DNA of 64,000 bases, taken from Acinetobacter albensis. GTDB taxonomy: Bacteria > Pseudomonadota > Gammaproteobacteria > Pseudomonadales > Moraxellaceae. The notes below the pieces were generated by a model that was not told the origin of the DNA, did no database searches, and worked only from the letters and a program-made list of their open reading frames with translations. The position numbers were made by a program, and so were the translations under genes. Positions 39,267 to 48,400 of the stretch are shown piece after piece. Every line of letters begins with the position of its first letter. The first letter of the stretch is position 1. The stretch is taken from positions 124,001 through 188,000 of the forward strand of contig NZ_FMBK01000004.1 of assembly GCF_900095025.1 (NCBI RefSeq). The letters run 5' to 3'.

Positions 39267-40268
39267 CTATTTCTTTTCAGCATAAATCTGATCAAATACG
39301 GCACCATTCACGAAATGAGTTTTCTGTGCTTTTGCCCAGCCACCAAATACATCACCAATGCTAAACAATTTTATTTTTGGAAATTGTGCTGCATATTTTG
39401 CTGCAATTTGCGCATTACGAGGACGGAAAAAATATTGTGCCGCTAAATCTTGTCCTTTAGGCGAATATAAATAATTCAAATACCCTTTAGCTAAATTGCG
39501 ATTACCATCTTTATCCACATTTTTATCGACAATAGCCACCGATGGTTCTGCCAAGATTGAAATAGAAGGATAAATAATCTGAAATTTGTCTTTTCCTAAA
39601 CCTTGAGTTGCCAACAAAGCTTCATTTTCCCAAGAAAGCAATACATCGCCTATGCCTCGTTCAGCAAAAGTGGTTAAAGAACCACGTGCGCCAGAATCGA
39701 GTACTTTCACATTACCGTAAAGTTTTTTGACCAACTCACGTGCTTTCGCATCATTGCCACCGGGTTGTTTAAGCGCATATCCCCAAGCAGAAAGATAAAT
39801 CCAGCGTGGCGCACCGCCTGTTTTTGGATTAGGCGTAATAATTTCTACCCCAGATTTGGTTAAATCATTCCAATCTTTAATATTTTTAGGATTACCCTTA
39901 CGTACTAAAAATACGACTGTTGAAGTATAAGGTGCAGAATTATTGGGAAATTGTTTTTGCCAATTTTTATGAATTAGACCTGCATTTACAATTTCTTCAA
40001 TATCATTGGCCAAAGCCAAAGTCACAACATCTGCCTGTAAACCATCAATGACAGAACGGGCTTGTTTTCCAGATCCGCCATGTGATTGTTTAAAATTCAC
40101 TTCTTGTCCCGTTTTTTGTTTCCAGAAAGTGCCAAAGGCCTGATTATATTCTTGATAAAATTCACGCGTTGGATCATAGGAAACATTTAAAAAATCTTTT
40201 GCAGCTAAACTCGCTGAAGTCACACTCCCCAATAAAAGCAAAAAACCAGAAGCGATTATTTTTTTCAT
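39267..40268 (-). CDS. Sulfate/thiosulfate ABC transporter periplasmic binding protein, copy 2
   Basis: Second periplasmic sulfate receptor, 333 residues from ATG 40268. The signal peptide [16 protein letters not shown] ends near SLAAKD. It carries the same motifs as its neighbour ([54 protein letters not shown]), and the two are collinear without gaps over most of their length. The difference lies mainly in surface residues and the signal peptide, which points to an old tandem duplication. An open frame upstream to 40331 is ignored for lack of a signal peptide there. Together they may widen oxyanion range or affinity. Confidence 0.92.
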   Translation of the reverse strand: MKKIIASGFLLLLGSVTSASLAAKDFLNVSYDPTREFYQEYNQAFGTFWKQKTGQEVNFKQSHGGSGKQARSVIDGLQADVVTLALANDIEEIVNAGLIHKNWQKQFPNNSAPYTSTVVFLVRKGNPKNIKDWNDLTKSGVEIITPNPKTGGAPRWIYLSAWGYALKQPGGNDAKARELVKKLYGNVKVLDSGARGSLTTFAERGIGDVLLSWENEALLATQGLGKDKFQIIYPSISILAEPSVAIVDKNVDKDGNRNLAKGYLNYLYSPKGQDLAAQYFFRPRNAQIAAKYAAQFPKIKLFSIGDVFGGWAKAQKTHFVNGAVFDQIYAEKK

Positions 40269-40774
40269 TTGTATCAACTCTATCGTCATAATAATGCCAC
40301 TATATTTATACAAAATTATTTTAACAATCATATAGTTATATTATTTTATTTATTCTTCATCAGTTTTAAAGATATTCATTAAAGTACTAAAATTTACACT
40401 TTTTTATCTAAACACTTAGATACCATCGCTCTATAAAATACCTCGATAAATATACAATCACTGAAATAAAATCAATAAAACTTTAAATTACAATTGGTTA
40501 GGTAAATATTTTAGATGTATTCTTTTTATTTAGAACAGATTACAACGTCTGATTTTGCAATTTTGTCTATAAAAATTCATCTTAGCCCTCTTTAATCTTC
40601 ACGCTATCTACATATTCTTCTGGTACAAAGCCTATCAATTAAATTACTTTTTTATCGTTTTGTAAAAGAGTGTGACTCAATTCTACTTTTGTATTTTTTT
40701 ATGTGGTTAAATAGTAGTGTAAGCATAGAAAAACAATATTTAGCAGTTTCAGTACCAAAAGGGGGATGTGGAAA
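40269..40774. other. 506-bp AT-rich gap without a gene
   Basis: Contains the divergent promoters of sulfate-binding copy 2 (leftward) and the small secreted protein (rightward). No long reading frame, no strong hairpin and no recognised regulator site. I could not identify a CysB-type box with confidence. Confidence 0.5.
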
Positions 40775-41077
40775 ATGAAGTATATGTCGTTTGTTAAAGT
40801 ATTAAGTTTAAGTTTGACGGTCGGATTCATGACCCAACTAAGCCATACTGCTGCTATTAAAACTGCAGATACCAAAGTAACGCTGAGTCCTGAACGCTCA
40901 TCCCTGATTGAAAAAGTGTTACAGCAACAAAAGCAAGGTGCAAATACTTTACGTCCAGATAATGATTTAAAAGTACTAACAGAAATTAAAGTAGCACCAA
41001 CACAAAGTTTTTTTGCTGCTCAAAATCAAAAATTTAGCCGTTTTGTGCAAGCGCTTTTCCCTCAAAATTACTCATAA
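40775..41077 (+). CDS. Small secreted protein of unknown function
   Basis: A protein of 100 residues from ATG 40775, with a strong GGGGGA site 8 bases upstream. The start MKYMSFVKVLSLSLTVGFM with a likely cut after SHTAA is a signal peptide. The mature part is short, polar and basic (KVTLSPERSSLIEKVLQQQK, then RPDNDLKVLTEIKV), with no cysteines. It ends in an aromatic-rich patch (FSRFVQALFPQNYS). I do not recognise a family. It has its own promoter region and terminator, so it is a real single-gene unit. The ATG at 40766 is less likely because it overlaps the ribosome-binding site. Confidence 0.75.
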   Translation: MKYMSFVKVLSLSLTVGFMTQLSHTAAIKTADTKVTLSPERSSLIEKVLQQQKQGANTLRPDNDLKVLTEIKVAPTQSFFAAQNQKFSRFVQALFPQNYS

Positions 41078-41112
41078 ATTTATTTAATTTCTATGATTAG
41101 AAATTAAAACTC

Positions 41113-41162
41113 AGCCTAATCATTCCAATGTTGAATTTAGCATTAAGTGATTAGGCTTTTTC
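41113..41162 (+). terminator. Terminator before gltX
   Basis: AGCCTAATCA (41113-41122) pairs with TGATTAGGCT (41148-41157), followed by a T-run. The loop is long (25 bases). The gltX -10 element begins only a few bases later. Confidence 0.75.
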
Positions 41163-41164
41163 GT

Positions 41165-41170
41165 TATAAT
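41165..41170 (+). promoter_or_regulatory. gltX -10 element
   Basis: A perfect TATAAT, 30 bp before the gltX ATG. The matching -35 region falls inside the 3' arm of the preceding terminator and has no good TTGACA match. Confidence 0.6.
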
Positions 41171-41199
41171 AGTCATCATTCACATTCTGAAAAATATTA

Positions 41200-42711
41200 A
41201 TGATGACTGTTCGTACTCGTATTGCCCCTTCTCCTACTGGTTTTCCACATGTAGGTACTGCATATATTGCCTTATTCAATTTATGTTTTGCCAAACAACA
41301 TGGCGGTGAATTTATTCTTCGTATTGAGGATACCGACCAACTGCGCTCAACACCTGAATCTGAAAAAATGATTTTAGATTCACTGCGTTGGTTAGGTTTA
41401 AATTGGTCAGAAGGCCCAGATATTGGTGGCCCACATGCGCCTTATCGTCAATCTGAACGTATGGATATTTACAAACAATATGCTTTAGATCTAGTGGAAA
41501 AAGGTCATGCTTTCTATTGTTTTGCCAGTGCAGAAGAATTAGATCAAATGCGTGTCGAGCAACAAGCGCGAGGTGAAAACCCGCGTTATGATGGACGTGG
41601 TTTAGAATTATCCAGCGATGACGTAGCACGTCGCTTGGCAGCGGGTGAGGCACATGTTATTCGGATGAAAGTACCGTCCGAAGGCAGCTGCAAATTTAAT
41701 GATTTGCTCCGTGGTGAAGTAGAAATTCCATGGGCACAAGTGGATATGCAGATCCTGTTAAAAACAGACGGCTTGCCAACCTATCATCTTGCAAACGTGG
41801 TCGATGACCATTTGATGCAAATTACGCATGTCATTCGCGGCGAAGAATGGATTCCGTCGGCACCAAAACATCAATTATTGTATCAATACTTTGGCTGGGA
41901 CATGCCAGTGTTGTGTCATATGCCTTTGCTTCGCAATCCGGATAAATCAAAATTATCAAAACGTAAAAATCCAACTTCAATTAATTACTACAAGGATATT
42001 GGCGTATTACCTGAAGCATTACTCAATTATTTGGGTCGCATGGGTTGGTCTATGCCTGATGAAAGTGAAAAATTCTCTTTGGCCGACATGATTGAGCATT
42101 TCGACATTCAACGTGTCTCACTTGGTGGTCCAATTTTTGATGTGGAAAAACTCAATTGGTTGAATGGTCAGTGGATTAAAGCACTTTCCCCTGCTGAATT
42201 ACTCAATACGCTTTTGGCTTGGAAATCTGATCGTAACACCCTTGAGGCAATTGCTGCTGCGATTCAACCACGAATTAATTTATTGTCTGAAGCTGTGAAT
42301 TGGGCAGGTTTCTATTTCAACCAATTTCCGACACTTTCCAAAGAACAATTTGAAAGCAAAAAATTATCCGAAGAACAAGTGCGTCAAAGTTTACAATTTG
42401 CAATTTGGCGTTTAGAAAGTTTATTTACTTGGAATAACGACACGGTAAGCCAAACCCTGATGGATTTAGCCAACCAAATGGAAATTAAACTCCGTGATTT
42501 TATGCCGACTTTCTTTATTGCCATTGCAGGTTCGACCAGTTCAACGCCTGTTATGCAATCGATGGTTACTCTTGGACCAGATTTAACCTTTGCTCGTTTA
42601 CGCCATGCACTTGAAATTGTTGGCGGACCGAGTAAAAAAGAAACAAAAGTGTGGGAAAAATTGAATGAAAGCTTAAAATTGCCGAAAAATGATGCAGTTG
42701 ATGATGCATAA
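41200..42711 (+). CDS. gltX: Glutamyl-tRNA synthetase
   Basis: Class I aminoacyl-tRNA synthetase of 503 residues that charges tRNA-Glu. The HIGH-type motif is [12 protein letters not shown] near residue 10 and the KMSKS-type motif is KSKLSKRK near residue 253. [15 protein letters not shown] and [19 protein letters not shown] also fit the family. Two ATG codons stand in a row (41200, 41203) behind a weak ribosome-binding site; either may be used. tRNA-Ala and tRNA-Glu genes follow within 250 bp on the same strand, so the enzyme and its own tRNA substrate may share a transcript. Confidence 0.97.
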   Translation: MMTVRTRIAPSPTGFPHVGTAYIALFNLCFAKQHGGEFILRIEDTDQLRSTPESEKMILDSLRWLGLNWSEGPDIGGPHAPYRQSERMDIYKQYALDLVEKGHAFYCFASAEELDQMRVEQQARGENPRYDGRGLELSSDDVARRLAAGEAHVIRMKVPSEGSCKFNDLLRGEVEIPWAQVDMQILLKTDGLPTYHLANVVDDHLMQITHVIRGEEWIPSAPKHQLLYQYFGWDMPVLCHMPLLRNPDKSKLSKRKNPTSINYYKDIGVLPEALLNYLGRMGWSMPDESEKFSLADMIEHFDIQRVSLGGPIFDVEKLNWLNGQWIKALSPAELLNTLLAWKSDRNTLEAIAAAIQPRINLLSEAVNWAGFYFNQFPTLSKEQFESKKLSEEQVRQSLQFAIWRLESLFTWNNDTVSQTLMDLANQMEIKLRDFMPTFFIAIAGSTSSTPVMQSMVTLGPDLTFARLRHALEIVGGPSKKETKVWEKLNESLKLPKNDAVDDA

Positions 42712-42768
42712 TTAAATTTATAGTTGACGTGTAAGCACAATGCCCCTAATATTGCGCTCACACAGACT

Positions 42769-42844
42769 GGGGTCATAGCTCAGTTGGTAGAGCGCTACAA
42801 TGGCATTGTAGAGGTCAGGAGTTCGATCCTCCTTGACTCCACCA
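42769..42844 (+). tRNA. tRNA-Ala (anticodon GGC)
   Basis: A 76-base cloverleaf with encoded CCA. Acceptor GGGGTCA pairs with TGACTCC and includes the G3-U70 pair that identifies alanine tRNAs. D arm GCTC/GAGC, anticodon arm CTACA-ATGGCAT-TGTAG with anticodon GGC, T arm AGGAG-TTCGATC-CTCCT. Confidence 0.98.
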
Positions 42845-42879
42845 AGTTTTTTTATGCTTTACCTGTGTTGCCTCGATAA

Positions 42880-42955
42880 GTCCCTATCGTCTAGAGGCCT
42901 AGGACATCGCCCTTTCACGGCGGTAACCGGGGTTCGAATCCCCGTAGGGACGCCA
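42880..42955 (+). tRNA. tRNA-Glu (anticodon TTC)
   Basis: A 76-base cloverleaf with encoded CCA. Acceptor GTCCCTA pairs with TAGGGAC. The anticodon loop CTTTCAC gives TTC, and the T arm CGGGG-TTCGAAT-CCCCG is perfect. It lies 35 bp after tRNA-Ala. Confidence 0.98.
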
Positions 42956-42960
42956 AATTC

Positions 42961-42993
42961 AAAAAAGCCACTAAATTATTTAGTGGCTTTTTT
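42961..42993 (+). terminator. Terminator after tRNA-Glu
   Basis: GCCACTAAA (42967-42975) pairs with TTTAGTGGC (42979-42987), loop TTA, flanked by six A and six T. It closes the gltX-tRNA unit. Confidence 0.92.
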
Positions 42994-43091
42994 ATTGCCT
43001 GAATTTTTATTCATGGGATTTAACTTGAGTATTTTTGCTTTCTTCTCTATTCAGATTAGAATAAGCCATAAATTAAAATGCTGGAGTTGTA

Positions 43092-43433
43092 ATGCAATAC
43101 CGTTGCCCCAAATGCCAAAGTCCTAAAATTATGCCCGTCGCACAAACAGGGCAACCCGCACCACGACCTGTGGTACCCAAAAGCTTGGTTTTTTTAATTC
43201 CTGCCATTTTTATACTGTTATTGCTGGTTTTAATTAGCGTTTCCATGTGGATCTTTGGAGATGGTGCTGGGCAAAATTTACAAATTGCGACTGTCATTGT
43301 TTTTAGCATTTGTGTTGTCGCGGGCATTCTTTTTTGGCGTGACCTACCCGACTTTAAAATTTCGATGCAAAGTTTCATGCAATCACAAAAGAAATGGAAA
43401 TGTCGTGAATGTGATCACGAATGGGAAATTTAA
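43092..43433 (+). CDS. Small membrane protein with split zinc-ribbon motifs
   Basis: A protein of 113 residues. It starts MQYRCPKC (C5, C8) and ends WKCRECDHEWEI (C104, C107). Between these lie two hydrophobic segments at about 32-55 and 63-82, joined by a short loop. With two crossings, both CxxC pairs would be on the same, probably cytoplasmic, side. They could meet to form one four-cysteine zinc ribbon. The site GGAG precedes the ATG. Such proteins are usually annotated as hypothetical; I do not know the function. It is convergent with czcD. Confidence 0.8.
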   Translation: MQYRCPKCQSPKIMPVAQTGQPAPRPVVPKSLVFLIPAIFILLLLVLISVSMWIFGDGAGQNLQIATVIVFSICVVAGILFWRDLPDFKISMQSFMQSQKKWKCRECDHEWEI

Positions 43434-43445
43434 ACACTCTTCTCT

Positions 43446-43481
43446 CACATCAGCACTGTGCATAATGTCAGTGCTGATGTG
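43446..43481. terminator. Shared hairpin between convergent zinc-ribbon gene and czcD
   Basis: A perfect 13-bp stem CACATCAGCACTG (43446-43458) with CAGTGCTGATGTG (43469-43481), 10-base loop. The right arm overlaps the last codons of czcD (stop at 43468). There is no long T-run, so it may act as a bidirectional barrier or an mRNA-end stabiliser. Confidence 0.65.
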
Positions 43482-44433
43482 AATCTTGATTTGTATCATG
43501 CAAAGACTGTTCATGATCATGTTCACAATGACCAGTATGTGGATATGAATGTACCACACATTCCTCCTCCTCAATTTGCAGTGTCATTTCGGTAATCCCA
43601 TGGGAGTGACTGAGCATCTGCCATGCTTGCTGGTATAAGGCATTACGATCGGCATTTGGTGCATATAGATGAACCGTTAAATGTACATTTTTTGAAGTAA
43701 TCGCCCAGACTTTGAGTTGATGAATACTTTCTACGGCATTTAGACTCAGCAAATCATTTCGCAGTTGTTCAATATCAATTTCTTCAGGCACACCTTCAAG
43801 TAAAATATGAATACTTTGTTTGAGTAATATCCAAGTACGTGGCAATACCCAAAACCCAATTAATACAGCTATTAAGGTATCTACCCAAAACCACTGGGTA
43901 AAATAAATCACGATTGCACCAATCATCACACCCACAGAACCCAAGGCATCACTCAAGACTTCTAGATAAGCGCCTTTAATATTTAAACTCTCTTGTGCAC
44001 TTGAAACGAGTATTTTCATCGAAATAAGATTAATCACTAAACCTATCGACGCAACTATTAACATGCCTAGACTTTGAATTTCGGGTGGATGAGAAAACCG
44101 TTGATAAGCTTCAAATAAAATATATATCGCCACAAAAAACAACATCAAAGCATTAAATAATGCGGCCAAAATTTCAAAGCGCTGATAACCAAAAGTGCGC
44201 TTATCATCTGCGGGTAGTTTGCCAATTTTAATTGCAACCAAAGCAATCGCAAGCGCTGCTGCATCAGTAAACATATGTGCAGCATCTGACAGCAAAGCCA
44301 GACTTTGGGTCATAAATCCAGCTATCACCTCAATAATTAAAAATGATGTGGTCAAAATCAATGCAAAGGTTAGTTTTTTTGCATTGTCTTCTGTGACCAG
44401 TGCATGACTATGATCATGTCCATGTTGCGTCAT
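43468..44433 (-). CDS. czcD: Cation diffusion facilitator, CzcD type
   Basis: An inner-membrane proton-coupled metal exporter (Zn, Co, Cd) of 321 residues. Six membrane segments and a cytoplasmic C-terminal domain (about 215-290) match the CDF family. Metal-site motifs are SDAAHMFTD in helix 2 and EVLSDALGS in helix 5, the E-x3-D variant seen in CzcD-like proteins. Both ends are histidine-rich (MTQHGHDHSHA; HTGHCEHDHEQ and DSHQH), suited to metal binding. It is divergent from the DUF4198-like gene across a Fur-like palindrome, and near czcCBA. Metal specificity cannot be fixed from sequence. Confidence 0.93.
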   Translation of the reverse strand: MTQHGHDHSHALVTEDNAKKLTFALILTTSFLIIEVIAGFMTQSLALLSDAAHMFTDAAALAIALVAIKIGKLPADDKRTFGYQRFEILAALFNALMLFFVAIYILFEAYQRFSHPPEIQSLGMLIVASIGLVINLISMKILVSSAQESLNIKGAYLEVLSDALGSVGVMIGAIVIYFTQWFWVDTLIAVLIGFWVLPRTWILLKQSIHILLEGVPEEIDIEQLRNDLLSLNAVESIHQLKVWAITSKNVHLTVHLYAPNADRNALYQQAWQMLSHSHGITEMTLQIEEEECVVHSYPHTGHCEHDHEQSLHDTNQDSHQH

Positions 44434-44475
44434 AACTTACCTCTTATTATTCAATCTATTTAGCCTTAAATTAAT

Positions 44476-44500
44476 ATTGATAATCATTATTATTATCAAT
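44476..44500. promoter_or_regulatory. Fur-like operator between czcD and the DUF4198-like gene
   Basis: A 25-bp inverted repeat ATTGATAAT (44476-44484) and ATTATCAAT (44492-44500) with a 7-base centre. It includes GATAATCATTATTATTATC, which matches most of the Fur consensus. It lies 43 bp from the czcD start and 83 bp from the next gene, so it could control both directions. Confidence 0.7.
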
Positions 44501-44583
44501 TAAAATATTTCTTCGTTATACTCATTTTTATACAATGTAATTCTTTCTTGAAAATATAAACCTCTGATTTAGGATCATGCTTG

Positions 44584-45384
44584 ATGAAACCATATTTAGC
44601 TTTTGCTTTACTCATTTGCTCGTACAGCCAAGCGCATGAACCTTATATAGCACCTTTAAATTACACCACCACAAATACTCAAATGCCTATATTTAGTGGT
44701 TATGCTGAAGAAGCCTTAAATAGTGAATATGCCTTAAAAGATGTCCAATTTAATGTCATTCAACCCAATCAAACTGTTGTGACTGTTCAACCGCAAAGTA
44801 CTTTAGAATCAGTCACGGCATTTGATCTTAAGTTGCCTGAAAAAGGGACGTATACCCTTCATGCCAAAACTTCTTATCCAATTCAATATGTACAACACAA
44901 TAAACAGTGGAAAATATTTTCAGATGTCGCGGCTGACAAAGTACCCGCATTAGCCGAACGTGATTATGTGATTCCAAGTGACTTTAAAGGCAAATTACCT
45001 AAAAAAATAGATACTGTGCGTGAGTGGAGCATTCAAAGCTACCTCAGTAAAGAAAATACCTCTCCCGTTGCAGCGACACCCGCACCGATTCAAGTCAGCT
45101 TCAATATCCATCCAAATCAAATCATAGTTGGACAACCTGTCCAACTTCAACTGAGCAAAGCAGGTAAACCCCTTGTTCAAGCAGAGGTTTTACTGCGTAA
45201 ACAAGGTGCAACCGATCAACAAGCACAATCGATCTCTGTCAATGCCAATGGCTCAAGCACCATCACGTTTCCTCAAGCAGGTGGCTATTTAATTGAAGTC
45301 AGCGAAAAATTAGATCCGAAAGCTGTACCTAAAAATCAGTATTACACCATCATCAGCTTAGGCGTAAACAATTCAACATCTTAA
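44584..45384 (+). CDS. DUF4198-like periplasmic protein
   Basis: A protein of 266 residues. The signal peptide MKPYLAFALLICSYSQA ends before HEPYIAPLNY, so the mature protein starts with a histidine, as in many DUF4198 proteins thought to take part in metal handling. The middle and C-terminal parts read as two beta-rich, Ig-like domains: residues about 25-140, and IQVSFNIHPNQIIVGQPVQLQ onward. There are no membrane segments. The start is ATG 44584 with AGGA 9 bases upstream. A Fur-like palindrome lies in front of it, so it may answer to iron or another metal. No enzymatic role is proposed. Confidence 0.72.
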   Translation: MKPYLAFALLICSYSQAHEPYIAPLNYTTTNTQMPIFSGYAEEALNSEYALKDVQFNVIQPNQTVVTVQPQSTLESVTAFDLKLPEKGTYTLHAKTSYPIQYVQHNKQWKIFSDVAADKVPALAERDYVIPSDFKGKLPKKIDTVREWSIQSYLSKENTSPVAATPAPIQVSFNIHPNQIIVGQPVQLQLSKAGKPLVQAEVLLRKQGATDQQAQSISVNANGSSTITFPQAGGYLIEVSEKLDPKAVPKNQYYTIISLGVNNSTS

Positions 45385-45390
45385 TCCAAT

Positions 45391-45422
45391 GCGCTATACC
45401 TGAAAATATTCAGGTATAGCGC
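45391..45422. terminator. Bidirectional hairpin between the DUF4198-like gene and czcA
   Basis: A perfect 14-bp stem GCGCTATACCTGAA (45391-45404) with TTCAGGTATAGCGC (45409-45422), loop AATA. It lies between two convergent stops. The T-tails are poor on both strands, so termination strength is uncertain. Confidence 0.7.
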
Positions 45423-45432
45423 GGCTTAATAT

Positions 45433-48400
45433 TTAATTTTTCAAGCCAACTTTTTCATTCATCCAACGATAGATCACAGGTAAAATTAACAAGGTCAGTA
45501 AAGTAGATGAGACAATTCCACCGATGACCACTGTAGCCAAAGGTCGTTGTACTTCTGCACCTGTACCTGTCGCTATCGCCATGGGAATAAACCCCAGTGA
45601 TGCCACACATGCCGTCATCAAGACTGGACGTAAACGCAGAATTGCACCCTGCCATGTGGCTTGATAGACATCCAATTGTTGGCGTAGCTCTTTAATAAAG
45701 GTCAGCATCACCAAACCGTTGAGTACCGCAACACCTGACAAAGCAATAAAACCCACTCCTGCGGACATAGACAATGGAATATCGCGTAGCCACAGCGCAA
45801 TCAAGCCCCCACATAAAGCAAAAGGTACGCCTGTGAATACCAGCAAGCTTTCCTGAATGTTATGAAACACCGCCATCAGCAAAATAAAAATAGTGATTAA
45901 CGCCAAAGGCACCACCAACTGCATACGTGCTTTGGCAGAACTCAGATTTTCAAACTGCCCCCCATAATCTAACCAATATCCCGCAGGCATTTCTTGTTTT
46001 GCCAAGGTTGTTTGTAATTCTGTTACAAATGAACCCAAATCACGACCTTCTACATTGACCGTGACCACCACACGACGCTTACCATCTTCTCGACTGACTT
46101 GATTAATGCCTAAAATATTTTCAACTTTGGCCACATCTTGAAGTTGAATCAGACCACCATTTGGCGTTTGTATCGGCAATACCGCTAAATATTCAGGAGT
46201 ACGCTGCGCATCATCCAAACGAATCACAAAATCAAAACGGCGGTCGCCTTGCAGAATTTGCCCAACATTCTGACCACCTACACTGGTGGCAACCAAATCC
46301 TGAATCGCTCTGACAGATAAACCATATTGAGCTGCGGCTGCTTTATTTATTTCAATATTTAACAGGGGCAAACCTGAGGTTTGTTCAACATTGACAGCAG
46401 TGGCGCCAGAAATGGTTTTAATGTGCTGTGCAATACGGGTGGCTTGTTGATTTAAAACCACCATATCATCACCAAAAATTTTCACGCCTACATCACTTCG
46501 TACACCTGAAATAAGTTCATTAAATCGAAGCTCGATGGGTTGTGAAAACTCACTATTGTTTCCAGGTAAAGTGGTTAAAAAAGCAATCATACGCTGACGT
46601 AATTCATCAATGGTTTCTTTGGGGTTGTTCCATTGGTCACGCGGTTTTAACAACAATACTGCATCAGATATATTGGGGGGCATCACATCAGTCGCCACTT
46701 CTGCTGTACCTGTACGAGCGAAAATCGCTTTAATTTCTGGAAAAGACTTGAGCAGCAATTTTTCAGTATTTTCCTGCATGCGTAAAGATTGTTCCAAACC
46801 TGTACTGGGTGAACGCATTTGCTGAACGGCAAAATCACCTTCACTTAAGGTCGGTGAAAACTCACTGCCGATTTTGCTGGCAAGCACACCTGATAAAACT
46901 AAAATACACAGCGCCAAGATGACCACGAAAAATTTAAATTCATAGGCCAGATTTAGCAGCTTTTCATATTTTTGTTTCAGCCACAGCATCCAACGGCTTT
47001 CTGTTTCTTTGACTTCACCATTGACAAATAAAGCCACTGCGGCAGGCACAAAAGTTACAGATAAAATAATTGCACCGAACAAGGCCAACACCACTGTCAT
47101 CGCCATAGGATGAAACAGCTTGGCTTCTACACCAGTTAAAGCAAAGATAGGCAAATACACCACAAGAATGATTAACTGCCCGAAAATTAAAGGACGGCGT
47201 GCTTGTTTGGCCGCGAGAAAGACTTCTTTAAAACGTTCGGCTTTGGTCAATAAGCGACCTTTCGCATGTTGTGCTTCAGCCAAGCGACGAATACAGTTTT
47301 CAACAATAACCACGGCACCATCTACAATAATACCGAAGTCCAATGCGCCCAAACTCATCAGATTGGCACTGATTTTTTGCTCAGCCATACCTGCCAAAGT
47401 AAATAACATGGATAGCGGAATCACACAGGCTGTAATCAGTGCAGCACGAAAATTTCCCAAAAATAAAAACAGAATCACAATGACCAGAATTGCGCCTTCG
47501 ACTAGATTTTTCTGTACGGTTTTAATCGCACGTTCGACCAAATCTGTACGGTCATATACCGTTTCAATCATTACGCCTTTAGGCAAAGATTGTTGAATGG
47601 TTTTCACTTTCGCATCCACAGCTTGCGCAACCGTTCGACTGTTTTCACCCATCATCATCATGGCGATACCCAACACGGCTTCCTCACCGTTGTAAGTGGC
47701 TCCACCTGTACGCAAATCATGCCCAATCGACACCGTTGCAACATCTACAACCCGAATCGGAAAACTATTTTTGTGGGCAAGCGTGACATTTTGAATATCT
47801 TCAATGCTGTTGAGTGTGCCAGGTACACGCACTGTCATCTGCTGACCATTATTCTCAATAAAACCTGCACCACGGTTTTCATTGTTTTGCGTTAAAGCGA
47901 TTTGCAAATCGGTTAACGGAATTTGCAATTGTTGCAACCGATTTAAATCGGGGGTCACCACATAGGTTTTATTAAATCCACCAATCGAGTTGACTTCTGC
48001 CACCCCTGCAACACGTTGTAATTGTGGACGGACAATCCAATCCTGAATTTCACGTAAGTCCATCGCGCTGTAGGCTGTACCATCTGGCTTTTTTGCATTG
48101 GGATCAGCTTTGATCACCCATTGATAAATTTCCCCCAATCCTGTTGAAACAGGTGACATGGTCGGGGCAATCTCGTTGGGTAATTCTGCTTGAGCCTCTT
48201 GTAAACGCTGATTAATTTGCTGTCTAGCCCAATAAATATCTGTGCCATCTTTAAAAATAATCGTGACTTGTGACAAACCATAACGAGAAATTGAACGGGT
48301 TTGTTCAAGCTTGGGCAAACCTGCCATCGAATTTTCAATCGGATAGGTAATACGTTGCTCAACTTCTAATGCGGTAAATCCTGCGGCCTGTGTATTAATT

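Noticed and set aside
42769..42955. Possible integration site at the tRNA genes.
   Set aside because: No integrase gene and no repeated tRNA 3' end was seen nearby; the flanking genes are ordinary.
47120..47596. Plus-strand frame of 158 codons.
   Set aside because: Antisense to czcA; composition reflects the CzcA membrane segments in reverse, with no start signals.
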